NCBI GenBank assembly: GCA_002633025.1
Contig: NMRB01000115.1
Location: 445,669-509,668, forward strand
Source: Notospermus geniculatus
Lineage: Eukaryota > Nemertea > Pilidiophora > Heteronemertea > Lineidae
Length of the DNA: 64,000 nucleotides
Direction of reading: 5' to 3'
Shown here: positions 13,375 to 24,191 of the stretch, piece by piece
How the letters are laid out: every line of letters begins with the position of its first letter
Numbering within the stretch: the stretch's first letter is position 1
The notes under the pieces: generated by a model
Told to the model about the DNA's origin: nothing
The model's input: the letters and a program-made list of their open reading frames with translations, nothing else
The model's database searches: none
Made by a program: the position numbers and the translations under genes

Positions 13375-13646
13375 GTTTATAGTCTGATATCAACAACGGT
13401 GGAGGTGTCATCCGACTTTACACTTTAACCCCAGCCTGTCCTGAAACCTTTCAGTAGAACTCAGATGAGCTGCTCATTCAGCGCTACAATCCGAGCATTT
13501 CGGACCGGTACCCATTTGTACACCTGGGTGGAGAGAGGCCAGTAAGGCAAAGAGACTTGCCCAAAGTCTCACGCCCAGTGGGATTCGAACCCGGGACCCT
13601 CTGACCGCTAGTCGGAGGCCCGAACCACTACACCACCGTGGCTCCT
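13375..13646 (-). mobile_element. tRNA-derived SINE
   Basis: On the minus strand the element begins GGAGCCACGGTGGTGTAGTG, which contains a box A-like TGGTGTAGTGG, then box B GGGTTCGAATCC at 13581-13592. These are the internal RNA polymerase III promoter of a tRNA head. The body continues with GTGAGACTTTGGGCAAGTC and CACCCAGGTGTACAAATGGG. The latter resembles a conserved central domain shared by SINEs of many animals (Meta-type, from memory). The tail ends near CCACCGTTGTTGATATCAG. It is not a functional tRNA gene: the tRNA-like part does not fold as a plain cloverleaf and is fused to the SINE body. Confidence 0.85.
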
Positions 13647-15008
13647 CGGTATCCAGACTTAATTCAAACTAGGATCGTACACTATCTCACACCAAAACTA
13701 AAACAGGTGTAAGGACTTTTTCGTACATTTTTCTGCTTGTAGAAACTAGTCAATCATGACTAGTGTTAAAATTTGAAATTTCGAAAATGGCCATCACTGC
13801 AGGGTTCTGAACTGTTATGTACTTGTCCCTTCCTATGGATTAAGTGGTGACAGTCGACTGTGTGTTGGACATTGTATTTATGTGTGTATGCTCTGGCGTG
13901 TGATCGGTGATCTTGAATGGTTTTTCAAATGTAAATGACACAAAAGTTGTTTGGATAATCCTTACTTGTAGCAGTCATGCTATTTTCAGGATCATATCCC
14001 GTGCCCATTATCATGTAGAACTAGTACGTGTAGTTTTCTATAAACGCAGGCCGAGTTCATGTTTATAAAGAATTTATATTTCTGACAACAAGGACCTGAA
14101 CGTTTTGAAGATCAAAATATTAGGCCGACTCTAACAGACACTAGCATCATAAAGGAATCAAACATAAAGGTTTAACTGCGAACGATGAAGTAACTGAGGG
14201 ATACACTTCATGTGTTGCCACCAGATGTCTCTCACTGCCTGAATTTTACCTTTACGTAATAGGCAGGGGCTTCAACTTTTTTATGGTAGTGGGGTACATG
14301 AATCTGTCAACTTGATGCCTTGAATTTCATTTCTGAGGTTAACAAAGCTATTTTCACCACAGTTAGTGTTCCACGTGCAAATGTACGTTAGCCTAATCAA
14401 ATGTACACAGATGACCCTGCGCTCTCATCGTTCGTGGGGTTCTCATTAATTCAGTCCTTTTGTATCATAAGCTCAACTAGTCTGAATTCAACAAAATTTA
14501 CACTAAACATGCAGAAGGGTCTTGCCTGTCATATGGAAGAGTCAGAATTCAAATCTGTTTTTGAGGTTTAAAGGGATACTCCCCACATTTATAAAATGCT
14601 AAATTTGTACGTTGAACTGTTATGTTTGATTCCTTTATGCTAGCAGTCATCCCAGTCGAGCAAAATGCCCCAAAGTGCTCTTAGACTGTCGATGCCCCTG
14701 CCCCGGTTTGAACCGTCAAGACGTATAAGCGTTCATTCTGGTGTGACTGGTGCTATCCATGTGTCTATCATGCACTGCAAGCTGACCAATGCATCACCTC
14801 CCTGCAAAATGGCCATCTCACTTTTTCCTCACACTTTTTGTGGCTTTTGAACTCCCACTACCTTTAGAATTCAGAACCAGCGAGGAATTGATTTTAAAAA
14901 ATTAGGTTAGAACTTCATTTGGTGAAATACAGTGTCGAATGACCCCTGTGTGAAGAGCTACTGAATTTTGAATGATGACAGCTAGCATATTCCAGATTAA
15001 TAGTGAAG

Positions 15009-15406
15009 TCGAATCGGTTAATGTCGTGCTGGGTATAACAGAAATATACCAACGTTCAACTTCGTCCCACAAAACTACACCATGGGAATAGTTCGATCTA
15101 CAAAAGTAGGTCCCAGTACCGTAGTTTTGAGCCTAGGTACGAGTTAGGAACGGATCTCGCGTGATCAACAGGACCGCGCGTGATTGGTACTTCTGTCGTA
15201 TACCTGGACAAATGCGTGAATTGAAAACAAGTTTTTCGACTTGTCATGCTTATGGTCATGTGACATTTGCGAGAACAATCTCGTCTTCAGGTGCTGTATC
15301 CAATCCTGGGTATACTTTTGTAGATCAAACTGTACTCCGGGTATAGTTTTGTGCGACGGCCTGAACCTGGGTATATTTCTGTTATACCCAGGACGACATT
15401 AACGGA
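15009..15406. mobile_element. 400-bp inverted-repeat element
   Basis: Ends GAATCGGTTAATGTCGTGCT and GGACGACATTAACGGATTC, followed inside by GGGTATAACAGAAATATACC and its complement. The word CCTGGGTATA recurs in both orientations through the element, so sub-hairpins are possible. No coding capacity beyond a short chance frame. Confidence 0.85.
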
Positions 15407-15666
15407 TTCGGCATTAGGGAAGGCGACAGGTGTTCCAAAAAATCGTCACCTAATTGTCAGTATGAATGTGTGAAATTAAGTCTTCATTTCATGCTCGTGT
15501 GTGATTCAATCATAAGACCTAATGTTTCTTTCATGTGTCTATCTATACCAGAAACATTTTGACTTGTCCGCCCCGGAGATTTGACCACTTGAACGACTAT
15601 TTGCGTCAGATTTTTTAGTCATCATTGGTACCAAAATAAAACTTCAAATGGTCTGATCTCACAGCT

Positions 15667-16029
15667 CCCAAGACATAAATCTTACTACGGTTCTTACAGT
15701 TTTCTTAGTAAGTATCTTAGCTATTTCATAGTAAGATATTACTCAGATTTTTCTGATAAGGTTCTTATAAGATTTTTCTTATAAGATATTAGTCAGAAAA
15801 ATCTTAGCTGGATTTTTAAGATTTTTCTTATAAGGATCTGATGAGAAAAATCTTACCAAGGAAAATCTGAGTAAGATTAATGAACAAGAAATATCTTGTT
15901 AAGATTTAAAGGAAAATCAAGAAAAAATGAATCAAGGAGATTTTTCTTACTAATATCTTACTAAGAAACAGCTAAAATACTTACTATTAAAGAAAATTAT
16001 AGGATTCTTTATAAGATTTATGTCCTAGG
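15667..16029. mobile_element. Family A inverted-repeat element, copy 3
   Basis: Begins CCCAAGACATAAATCTTACT and ends AAGATTTATGTCCTAGG. The interior is a field of AAGATTTTTCTTATAAG words in both orientations. Confidence 0.9.
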
Positions 16030-16238
16030 AAGAAGTTTTCTTCGGAGATGTTTCACTATTCTGTCACGCTTTTCATCTGTCATTTTCATTATTTAAATGT
16101 CACCTTCATCGTTCAGGAAATTTGACTCTGATAACAGTGAACTGCACCAGATGTTGTTACGTACAGAAGCAAGGGTTGGGATAAACACTCCGATAGTCGA
16201 TTTTCAAGTACAGTACTTACCCTTGGTGTGGGAGTTGT

Positions 16239-16626
16239 TTAAAGGGACTAGGAAATTTTTTGCAAGCTTCGGTTATTACAAAATGCTAGTCTTTCATGAT
16301 ACATTTCCACCGTCAATTCACTTTTTCAATTAAGTGTTAATTACTGGCACCCAGACAAATCAGTCATCACCACACCATGGAGCATTCACTGGGAACCTAA
16401 TCAACAGTGTCGCTGTATATATTGTATGGAGCGAGATTGTACTCTATTTTGTTGATTAGGTTCCCAGTGACCAGGTGAATGCTCCATGGTGTGGTGATAA
16501 CTGATTTGTCTGGGTGCCAGTAATTAACACTTAATTGAAAAAGTGAATTGACAGTGGGAATTTATCATGAAAGACTAGCATTTTGTAATAACCGAAGCTT
16601 GAAAAAATTTCCCTAGTCCCTTTAAA
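16239..16626. mobile_element. 390-bp foldback element, copy 1
   Basis: The two arms, each about 170 bp, are near-perfect reverse complements: GTTTAAAGGGACTAGGAAAT at the left and its complement at the right, with CTGGCACCCAGACAAATCAG and ACCACACCATGGAGCATTCA inside. The spacer is about 60 bp. A second copy lies 1.8 kb downstream. The + strand frames across the arms are chance. Confidence 0.92.
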
Positions 16627-17104
16627 CAAACCCAACATTGTCGAAGTGGCATCTCTTCCACGACAGAGTTTGCCTAAATGTCACCCAAAACAGAATATAT
16701 ACTTGAATTGATACTCATAAATGTTACAGTGGGTGATTTTTTCTCATCTCATATTGCATTATCGGATAATGGGCCCCATTTTGGTATTGGTGGCAAATTG
16801 CTATTTTATGGGAATGTTGCTTTATACGGGTGTATGATTTTAAAGTACACTTGCATTCGTGAGAGTAATTAGTCAACAGACATGAAACGTGGAGTGGTCA
16901 ATTACTGTTCCCTCATTTTTCTTTCAGTGGATTTTACAACTCCTTCGTCGGTTCTTGTTCTACATGTATATACCTCTGTGGTCTACAACTTAATGATTTT
17001 TACTTCCGCGCTGACCATTCCAGAATGCTCTGTTCAACTTCGCCACCTGTGGTTTACCTTACATTGAATTTTACTTCAATATTCGGTTCCGTCAAAGTGG
17101 AAGG

Positions 17105-17380
17105 TTGCCTAAAGTGTTTTTCACATTGAACTGGCCAAAGGCACTTGGCTGACCTCTTGTCACTAAACTGTAATGGCATGATCATAAATAATAATGTTAC
17201 ACAACCCTCGGCAGCCAGTGTCATGGCTGACCAGCTTTGGCTTACACCATGAAAGAGCTATAATCTGTTTTCAAGTCAGTGTTGTGCAACACCACTACCT
17301 CTTGGTAAATGTGATCTGGTCACATTCCTGAGTTCAACTAAGTACCTTTGGCCAGTTCAATGTGAAAAACACTTTACTGA
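17105..17380. mobile_element. 270-bp inverted-repeat element
   Basis: Ends AAAGTGTTTTTCACATTGAA and its complement, continuing into CTGGCCAAAGG and CCTTTGGCCAG. The interior has GTTACACAACCCTCGG and GTGTTGCACAACAC-like words. Confidence 0.85.
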
Positions 17381-17543
17381 GCATTTTGGAAATTTCTCGC
17401 CTTGGCATCATACATGTATTATATAATATAACACTGTGTCTTCTGTAACAAATATTTATTGTGCAATATGTGTAACCTTGGTGGTTTAACTTAATGTACT
17501 TGTGTCTCTATTGATAGCTAACACTACGTATTGTCCATTCAAT

Positions 17544-17701
17544 AGGTAGTTTAAGAAATCAAACGATAAATATTAACGTTACGACAACGTTATTTTTTGT
17601 ACCAAAAATGCAATGTATACATGTAATCTGGTGAATTCGCAGTATGAAAAATAACGTTGTCGTAAAGTTAACGTTTATTGTTTGATTTCTTAAACTCCCT
17701 A
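17544..17701. mobile_element. Family C inverted-repeat element, copy 2
   Basis: Left end GGTAGTTTAAGAAATCAAAC, right end TTTGATTTCTTAAACTCCCT, about 158 bp. CGACAACGTTATTTTT and AAAAATAACGTTGTCG form the inner arms. Confidence 0.9.
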
Positions 17702-18022
17702 ACATCTGTGACTTTTCATACGTATGCTAAATCTGCACATGAGTTGGCTCACTGCATACAAATTACGCAAGGCTGGTTTCAGCAGATACCATCATGGTCC
17801 AAATCCCTGAATTCTGGCAAAGTTTGCCAACGCTAAAGTCTGACATAAGTATTGTAGTGATAAAATCGGTACCTGTTCCATGGTATGCCCAAAGGGGAAC
17901 CCATCAAACTTAACGTTAAGCATGACCAGGTACACTATTATTTAGTTCAATTTTTGATAAATGTTCGGCTTAATATTTGTCTTGAATGAATTTGGTGCTC
18001 CTTGCATAGTATTGTTCATCTT

Positions 18023-18414
18023 CTTAAAGGGACTAGGAAAAATTTTTCAAGCTTCGGTTATTACAAAATAATGCTAGTCTTTCATGATAAATTCCCACCG
18101 TCAATTCACTTTTTCAATTAAGTGTTAATTACTGGCACCCAGACAAATCAGTCATCACCACACCATGGAGTATTCACCACGTCACTGGGAACCTCATCGC
18201 TGTATGTATTGTATGGCGCGAGCTTGTACTCTATTATGTTGATTAGGTTCCAAGTGACGTGGTGAATGCTCCATGGTGTGGTGATAACTGATTTGTCTGG
18301 GTGCCAGTAATTAACACTTAATTGAAAAAGTGAATTGACGGTGGAAATTTATCATGAAAGACTAGCATTTTGCAATAACGGAAGCTTGAAAATTTTTTCC
18401 TAGTCCCTTTAATG
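18023..18414. mobile_element. 390-bp foldback element, copy 2
   Basis: Same family as 16239-16626, with ends TTAAAGGGACTAGGAAAAAT and its complement and the same ATGGAGTATTCAC/GTGAATGCTCCAT inner arms. The spacer is shorter and lacks some of the copy 1 sequence. An additional CACGTCA/TGACGTG pair lies beside the loop. Confidence 0.92.
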
Positions 18415-18754
18415 CTGCTGGCTTGAACTTAATTTCTGTGCAAGGATGTATTATGCGATGTTGACCAAACAGATGGTTTGACTTTTTTTCACCAGCAGGT
18501 AGGAAAAGAGTATATCTACCACCTGGAATCGCAAGTACTCGGAAAGGAGTTCCAAATATTACCACCCGCGACATGTCATTTATCTTATGGTTTCTTAATG
18601 TCAGCAAGCGTGGAGAGTGGGTCAGCAAGCATGGAGAGTGGGTTATGGTAAAAGGCGTGGAATTACAATATGAAGTAAAATATAAATGGCCCTGACGGAC
18701 ATAATGATGGTAGAGAAGGGTAGCAAGAAACAGAGATGCTATGTCACCAAATTA

Positions 18755-18808
18755 CTGAGGAAGACCCCGGTTGGGGTCGAAAATTTGTGAAATTAGGAGA
18801 CGACCCTT
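18755..18808 (+). repeat. Single copy of the CTGAGGAAGACCCC hairpin
   Basis: ACTGAGGAAGACCCCGGTTG followed by GGGTCGAAAATTTGTGAAAT matches the arms of the inverted repeat at 10766-11080, here as one copy without a partner. The stem GACCCC/GGGGTC and loop GGTT are unchanged. Confidence 0.75.
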
Positions 18809-19549
18809 CGTATTATATCATTTTGTGTGTCGTTCTTAGTGCTTTTTATTGGATATCGCCAAATTTACTGATACTGAAACAGCGACCACGACGCCAACAT
18901 CACTTTGAAGTGCAGGAAAGATCGAGATACTCCGTTCATTGAATCATTGCTCCCACTACTGTGAGTTTAAAGCGAATCGACAGTCGTTTTGTAAACAGAA
19001 GGATGATGTTTGTAAACATTGCCCTCACAGCCAATCAGAATGCAGGAAATGAGTGTTTGTAAACAAAGATTCGTCCCCTTTTGCATTCAAATTTTTTGGC
19101 TGACACATCGCTTTAACTGCCCAGGATCTTTGAAATGCAGTGGGTATAGAGCCAGTGTTACGTACGAAATATGGTTTGTTTCACCACCAGTTAAGTGTCA
19201 TATTAACATTGTTTCAACAACATCTCCACGTGTCATAGAGCCAGAGTCATCGTAGGATAAGGATGAATTGCGGATGCCAAGTATTTAAGTGAGTATTTGA
19301 TGATGTGCAAGCCGCTGTTCCGTTCCCATGGAGGATGTTCAAACTGGGACCAATTCTTGTGTATTGGCCATCCAGGAGGAAATTTTGGACTGCAGAGATG
19401 ACCGAATATACCTGGAAGCGGGCGGTTTTTTGTATCTCTGTATTTATGAAGACCCACGACGTGGCGCAATTTGGATCCTTCAGTGCTACCAAATTCAATG
19501 GATCTATTTCAAGAAGGTTTACTCGGACTGGATGCGAGGTTCAATCATA

Positions 19550-20430
19550 GATCAGTTTCGAAAGTAAAATGCTACTTGTTTTGCGTAACACAATCTGACT
19601 TGAGTGCCAGTATCACCAGTAGATCAATTACGAAAAGAAAATGCTCCTTGTTTGGTATACCACAACGTGCTATAATGCCACGATCATCAATAGATCAATT
19701 ACGAAAGGAGAATGCTACTTGTTTGGTATACCACAATCTGGCTTTAATGCCAGTATCAACAATAGATCAATTACGAAAGAAAATGCTCCTTGTTTGGTAT
19801 ACCATATTCTGGCTATAATGCCAGGATCATCAATAGATCAATTACGAAAGAAAATGCTCCTTGTTTGGTATACCACAATGTGGCTATGCCAGGATCATCA
19901 ATAGATCAATTACGAAAGGAGAATGCTACTTGTTTGGTATAACACAATCTGGCTTTAATGCCAAGATCATCAATAGATCAATTACGAAAGGAGAATGCAA
20001 CTCGGTTGGTATACCACAATCTGGCTTTAATGTCAGGATCATATTCAATAGATCAATTACGAAAGGAGAATGCTACTTGTTTGGCATACCACAATCTGGC
20101 CTCAATGCCAAGATCATCAATAGATCAATTGTGAAAGAAAATGCCCCTCCTTTGGTAACCACAATCTGGCTAATGCCAGGATTATCAATAGATCAATTAC
20201 GTAAGAAAAATGCCACTTGTTTTGTACAACACAATCTGGCCTCAGTGCCAGGATCATCAATAGATCAATTGCCAAAAGGAAAATGCTGACTTGTTTTGGA
20301 AAACACAATCTGACTTCAGTACCAGAATCATCCATAGATCAATTACGAAAGAAGAATGCCAGGATCATCAATACATTAATTCAATTACGAGAAGGAGAAT
20401 GCCAGGATCGTCAATAGATTAATTGTGAAA
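19550..20430. repeat. Minisatellite, unit about 75-80 bp
   Basis: About eleven imperfect units, each containing ATCAATAGATCAATTACGAA, then GAGAATGCTACTTGTTTGGT, then ATACCACAATCTGGC and AATGCCAGGATC. Units vary by small indels and decay toward the right end, where half units appear. The unit has few stops, so long overlapping open frames appear in several + strand frames and one minus frame; these are products of the repeat, not genes. Confidence 0.95.
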
Positions 20431-21264
20431 TGGAAATGCTGAGTAGATCAATCACCACAGGAAAATCGTAATTGATTAGAAAAAAAACTTGCAGTTGAAA
20501 GATGTCATTAACTTATTTATGCAGAAAATAGCAATGACAGTTACTGACACCAACTGCAAGACAACCTGTGTGTCCAATGGTGTTTGCCGAATTACCGACC
20601 AATAAACTACGCCTAAATGGACTTCGTACATGGTCCTGTAACAATATTCTGTTTTGTTACCCACGGGATAAGCATTTCTGCTCTGAAAGGAGAAACTGGT
20701 GTCATGAAGATTTTAGGTGTCATCCAGCAATTGGGAGTTCTTAATCTTACCAGTGATATATATATGAACTGCGCCATATAAATACCGTATTATTATTACC
20801 CTCGGTCATTTTGCTGTTACCGGTACCCAGGTCATGGGAATACTTTTCATTCATTTGCAAATATGCTTTTTTTTACTATTTAGGAGTCCACAAAGTTAGT
20901 CCAACATTCACCATTAATTCATTTCCAGCATTTTATCATACATGCTATCATCTCAATCTCCTGGTACTTTTTCTATTCACTAGGGCGTGAATCTTGCATA
21001 CAAGCACTTTCAATCACTCTTTACTCAAAATTCACACTTTGCAGCTATAGGAAGACTATCCACAGCTCTAGAGACAAGAGTGTCGACCATGTGATTATTT
21101 TTAATCGGAAACAGAACCGCAAATGCGGTATACGTGTAATTTAAGAAAATTTACAATCTGATCACATGAACTCATGCCTCAGTTTCAATTATCCGTGTCA
21201 CCTCATGGTAAAGTCGGCTAGACAGACCTCTCTCACCCCCTGATATGTTTTCGTTTGTTAGCAG

Positions 21265-21381
21265 TCCAACTTTATCAGCCTGGGATTCCTGCGACTCTTC
21301 CGTGCGGCTCGTCTGATCAAGCTTCTCCGTCAGGGATATACCATCCGGATCCTGTTGTGGACATTTTTCCAGTCTTTCAAG
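21265..21381 (+). CDS. Cav2: Cav2 exon: domain IV S4 voltage sensor and S4-S5 linker
   Basis: A 117-nt exon of 39 codons, phase 0 at both ends, too short to stand out by length and lying under an unrelated antisense open frame. It encodes [20 protein letters not shown] and then [20 protein letters not shown]4 carries R, R, R, K, R at every third position, the gating charges that move with voltage. The linker [14 protein letters not shown] is almost invariant in Cav2. The acceptor is placed after TTAGCAG so that TELQ-SNF matches the usual length; using TTAG would add one glutamine. The donor is GTACGT. Confidence 0.97.
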
Positions 21382-21454
21382 GTACGTAATTGCACCTGTC
21401 AATTATTACTGTTGTAGCAGTTTATCACTTATTGCTGGTGTAGCAGATATCACG

Positions 21455-21796
21455 CAGGACATGAATCTTACTAATAATCTTATAATTTTCTTTGTAAGTA
21501 TCTTAGCTATTTCTTAGTAAGAAAAACCTTAGTAAGATATTTCTGATAAGATTCTTACAAGAAAAAATATTAGTAAGATTTTTCTTACCAATATCTTACT
21601 AAGAAAAAATCTTCAATACCGGTACTGTTTCTTGTAAGAATCTTATAAGAAATATCTTACTGAGATTTTTCTTGTAAGAATCTTATAAGAAAAATATTAC
21701 TAAGATTTTTCTTACTAAAATCTTACTAAGAAATAGCTAAAATACTTACATGTGCTAAGAAAATTATAAGATTATTAGTAAGATACATGTCCTGGG
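21455..21796. mobile_element. Family A inverted-repeat element, copy 4
   Basis: CAGGACATGAATCTTACTAA at the left and TTAGTAAGATACATGTCCTG at the right, with TTATAATTTTC and GAAAATTATAA just inside. The interior repeats AAGATTTTTCTTACTAA-like words. Confidence 0.9.
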
Positions 21797-22162
21797 CAGT
21801 CATTGCTGCTCTTGCAGTTACCAGTTGATGCTGATGTAGCAATTGTCACATTCTGCAACGTCGTAACCAAAAATTGCAATTTCGTAAAAGGGTGTTTCTC
21901 CTCATTTGTTCCGCATCAAGATATATTTCTCCCAGCTGCACCAAAAAGCTACTCCACTAGACAGATTATGTCGACACTTTCTGTCAGCCAACTCTCGACA
22001 GAAATATCAAACGTCTGTCCACTTCAAATTAAAAAGTCTGCCGTGAGTCATTTATTACTATATGACATAATCGTTCAATAATTCCTACGTCACGTTATCC
22101 ACAAGAGATTTTCTCTCAGACAGCAACTTCTAACAGTGAAAACTGTCTAGTGGAGTAGTGCC

Positions 22163-22416
22163 TTAAAGATAATGTATCACGGGTATTTTCGCGGGCCACG
22201 AAATTCACTGTTTATTTACATTTTGTTTGTTTATGTCCAGGCGTTCTTTGTTTTATCAGTAATTTGTTGGTGGCATGCCCCTCTAGAAATTTTGTTGATT
22301 CCAAAAGTATTCATTTTGGTGGGTTGGCATGTCCAAAAAGTCCAAAATAACAATGTAAACATCCATGTTTACAAACATTGAATGTAAACAATGAAGTTGT
22401 GATACATTATCTTTAA
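22163..22416. mobile_element. 254-bp inverted-repeat element in duplication copy 1
   Basis: TTAAAGATAATGTATCACGG at the left and TTGTGATACATTATCTTTAA at the right, with GTAAACATCCATGTTTACA near the right end. Present in both duplication copies (also 24477-24732), so it was inserted before the duplication or haplotype split. Confidence 0.88.
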
Positions 22417-22480
22417 CAAATCCTACATCACAGCCTCCAGTGTTCCATTCCTACCTATGTTTTCATTTTTCTCATTTCAG

Positions 22481-22546
22481 GCGTTGCCCTACGTATGTCT
22501 CCTTATCCTGATGTTGTTCTTCATTGCGGCAATCATTGGCATGCAG
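22481..22546 (+). CDS. Cav2: Cav2 exon: domain IV S5, copy 1
   Basis: A 66-nt exon of 22 codons (ALPYVCLLILMLFFIAAIIG, then MQ) forms the outer pore helix S5 of domain IV. Acceptor TTTCTCATTTCAG, donor GTAAAA, both phase 0. The sequence matches Cav2 channels, which read ALPYVCLL in this place. An identical exon lies at 24797-24862. Splicing only one copy would keep the protein normal; including both would duplicate the helix. Confidence 0.95.
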
Positions 22547-22749
22547 GTAAAAAGCATTTTTATGATATCTACTAAATCAATGCAAAATTTATTACATGGT
22601 AATATGATATTACTCAATCAATGCACATGGTAAGTCACATTTTGGTCAAAATTGAGTTGATACATGTACCATATTTGGACTTAGTTGGTTTGGTCTCATC
22701 TTCAGAAGCGTATTTCTCAAAAGTGAAAAAAAGTGTGATTTGCTAGGTT

Positions 22750-23340
22750 TTGCCTTGACACTCCAGATGGTACGATATCTACTAAATCAATACAAAATTT
22801 GTAATTTCGTAGTATGATATCTACTAAATCAATACAAAAACTTATTACTATGTTCTAGCCAGAAATTTTTCCAAACAGGGCGGGATGACTGCATTTTCCT
22901 ATGATTCTAAGGCCCTGGATTTTCAAACAGGGCGGGAGTGAAATTCAAACAGGGTGATCTAATAGAAAATGCATTGCAAGTTACATTTTTAAACAGGGCG
23001 GTAAAATGACCTCTGAATTTTGAACAGGGTGGTACTGCCCTGTAAAACTGGCCTGGTTAGAACCACTGTACATGGTGTGAATCAATGCACGTGGTACGAG
23101 ATCTACTAAATCAATACAAAATTTGTAATTACTTGGTACAATATCTACTAAATCAATACACGTCACATGGTATGATATCTAAAATCAATACAAAACTTGT
23201 AATACATGGTATGAAATCTACTAAAGCAATACACATGGTATGACATCTACTAAATCAATACAAAACACTTGTAATTACATGGTGTGAAATCTATCAGCAA
23301 TGTACGTGGCATATGTCTTCTAAATCAATACAAAACCTGC
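22750..23340. repeat. Minisatellite, unit about 42-47 bp (copy 1)
   Basis: Repeats of ATGGTATGATATCTACTAAA then TCAATACAAAACTTGTAATT, of uneven length, both sides of the insertion at 22852-23063. The same array is present in copy 2 at about 25160-25510 with a different number of units. Confidence 0.85.
22852..23063. mobile_element. Copy-1-specific inverted-repeat insertion
   Basis: Ends GTTCTAGCCAG and CTGGTTAGAAC are inverted repeats, followed inside by CAAACAGGGCGG and complements near CTGCCCTGT. The word AACAGGGCGG occurs four times. The flanking minisatellite continues uninterrupted in copy 2. A target duplication is not clear. Confidence 0.75.
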
Positions 23341-23411
23341 AACTACTATGTACGTTATAGCGAGGGTTTACTGTACATAAGTGCACTGCATTATTATTCT
23401 ACATTTTGCAG

Positions 23412-23657
23412 GTGTTCGGAAACATTGAACTTAACCCAGGAACGGACATCAACCGACATAACAACTTCCAAACATTCACTCAGGCTCTGATGTTGCTCTT
23501 CCGCTGCGCGACTGGCGAAGCCTGGCAGAATATCATGTTGTCGTGTGTAAACGGAAGGACATGTGCAAAAGGATCGAAAGATGAAGGACAGCCAAAATGT
23601 GGCACAAACATTGCATACTTCTACTTCGTCTCATTCATTTTCTTATGTTCATTCTTG
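23412..23657 (+). CDS. Cav2: Cav2 exon: domain IV pore loop and start of S6, copy 1
   Basis: A 246-nt exon of 82 codons, phase 0 at both ends. It begins [19 protein letters not shown] and goes on to [20 protein letters not shown]. The glutamate of TGEAWQ is the domain IV member of the EEEE calcium selectivity filter. After a cysteine-bearing extracellular turn (residues 45-63) the S6 helix starts at [19 protein letters not shown]. Acceptor CATTTTGCAG, donor GTAAGT. The copy at 25836-26081 encodes the same 82 residues. All Cav2 hallmarks are intact in both. Confidence 0.97.
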
Positions 23658-23679
23658 GTAAGTATGGTGAAATAATAGG

Positions 23680-23895
23680 GAGGTTTCGCAAATATGACGA
23701 AACACGAAGTACGAATACGAAATTTGGCGTCATTTCCATGACGTAATGTATTTCAGGAGATGGTTGGTACAGTTACCACAAATATCGCCTGCTGCAAGAG
23801 CGTCTTTTAGCGGATGACGTTAGACCGATAGAGTTAACGGTGTATATTGAACTTTGAAATTTATCTTTCGTTTCCACTTCCCCCAAAGTTCTTCT
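23680..23895. mobile_element. Half of a family D element, copy 1
   Basis: Matches the left half of the full elements at 44729-45125 and 58311-58880 (ACGAAACACGAAGTACGAA, GACGTAATGTATTTCAGGAG, GCAAGAGCGTCTTTTAGCG) but lacks the right arm. Present in both duplication copies. Confidence 0.8.
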
Positions 23896-23942
23896 GAATA
23901 ACCACGGATTTTTACACTAAAATGTGTAATGTTGCTCGATTA

Positions 23943-24170
23943 AGCCTAGGTCACAAATGCACCGGGCGCCGTACGATTTTCCCCACCCAGCGGCTTGCTG
24001 TGGATTTTTGAGACTGAAACTCAGATGTACAATGTAGGCTGAATTATGCCGAAATCACCTCAATGGATAAGCGGAAATTAAACTAGATCAAACTGGGCAC
24101 CGGAGAAATTGGCCAGAATGTCTGTTTTTACTCGCCGTACGGGCCCCGGAGTGGATATGTGACCTAGGCT
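23943..24170. mobile_element. Copy-1-specific 228-bp insertion with TTA target duplication
   Basis: Ends AGCCTAGGTCACAAATGCAC and GATATGTGACCTAGGCT are inverted repeats. TTA flanks both ends (23940-23942 and 24171-24173). Copy 2 has the empty site CTCGATTACTGAGC with a single TTA at 26364-26366. A 3-bp TTA/TAA duplication is the habit of PIF/Harbinger elements, which makes this a probable Harbinger-type MITE. Confidence 0.85.
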
Positions 24171-24191
24171 TTACTGAGCACAATCGCTCAC

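Larger units (their letters stand above)
8018..21264. other. 13.2-kb intron between S3 and S4 exons
   Basis: A transposon-laden intron. It holds an outer inverted-repeat remnant with a second element nested inside (8571-9048), a family B element (9298-9557), a minisatellite (9893-10150), a long inverted repeat with hammerhead-like hairpins (10766-11080), family C elements (11896-12170, 17544-17701), a tRNA-derived SINE (13375-13646), a 400-bp inverted repeat (15009-15406), a family A element (15667-16029), two copies of a 390-bp foldback (16239-16626, 18023-18414), a 270-bp inverted-repeat element (17105-17380) and a large minisatellite (19550-20430). A single N lies at 8039. I recognise no other exon in it. 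Confidence 0.75.
21382..22480. other. Intron between S4 and S5 exons
   Basis: Contains a family A element (21455-21796) and the left part of duplication copy 1 with an inverted-repeat element (22163-22416). The stretch 21797-22086 shows nothing recognisable. Confidence 0.85.
22547..23411. other. Intron between S5 and pore exons, copy 1
   Basis: Made largely of a degenerate minisatellite with the words TATGATATCTACTAAATCAA and TACAAAACTTGTAATTACAT, interrupted by a copy-1-specific insertion at 22852-23063. Confidence 0.85.

Noticed and set aside
13575-13646. A tRNA gene on the minus strand
   Set aside because: Boxes A and B are present, but the sequence is fused to a SINE body and lacks a clean acceptor stem and anticodon arm.
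19471-20417. Long overlapping + strand frames and a minus frame
   Set aside because: They are the 75-bp minisatellite read in different frames; no protein family features and no splice context.
21172-21402. Minus-strand open frame of 76 codons
   Set aside because: It is the antisense of the Cav2 S4 exon and its borders; the + strand reading has the invariant S4 motif and splice sites.
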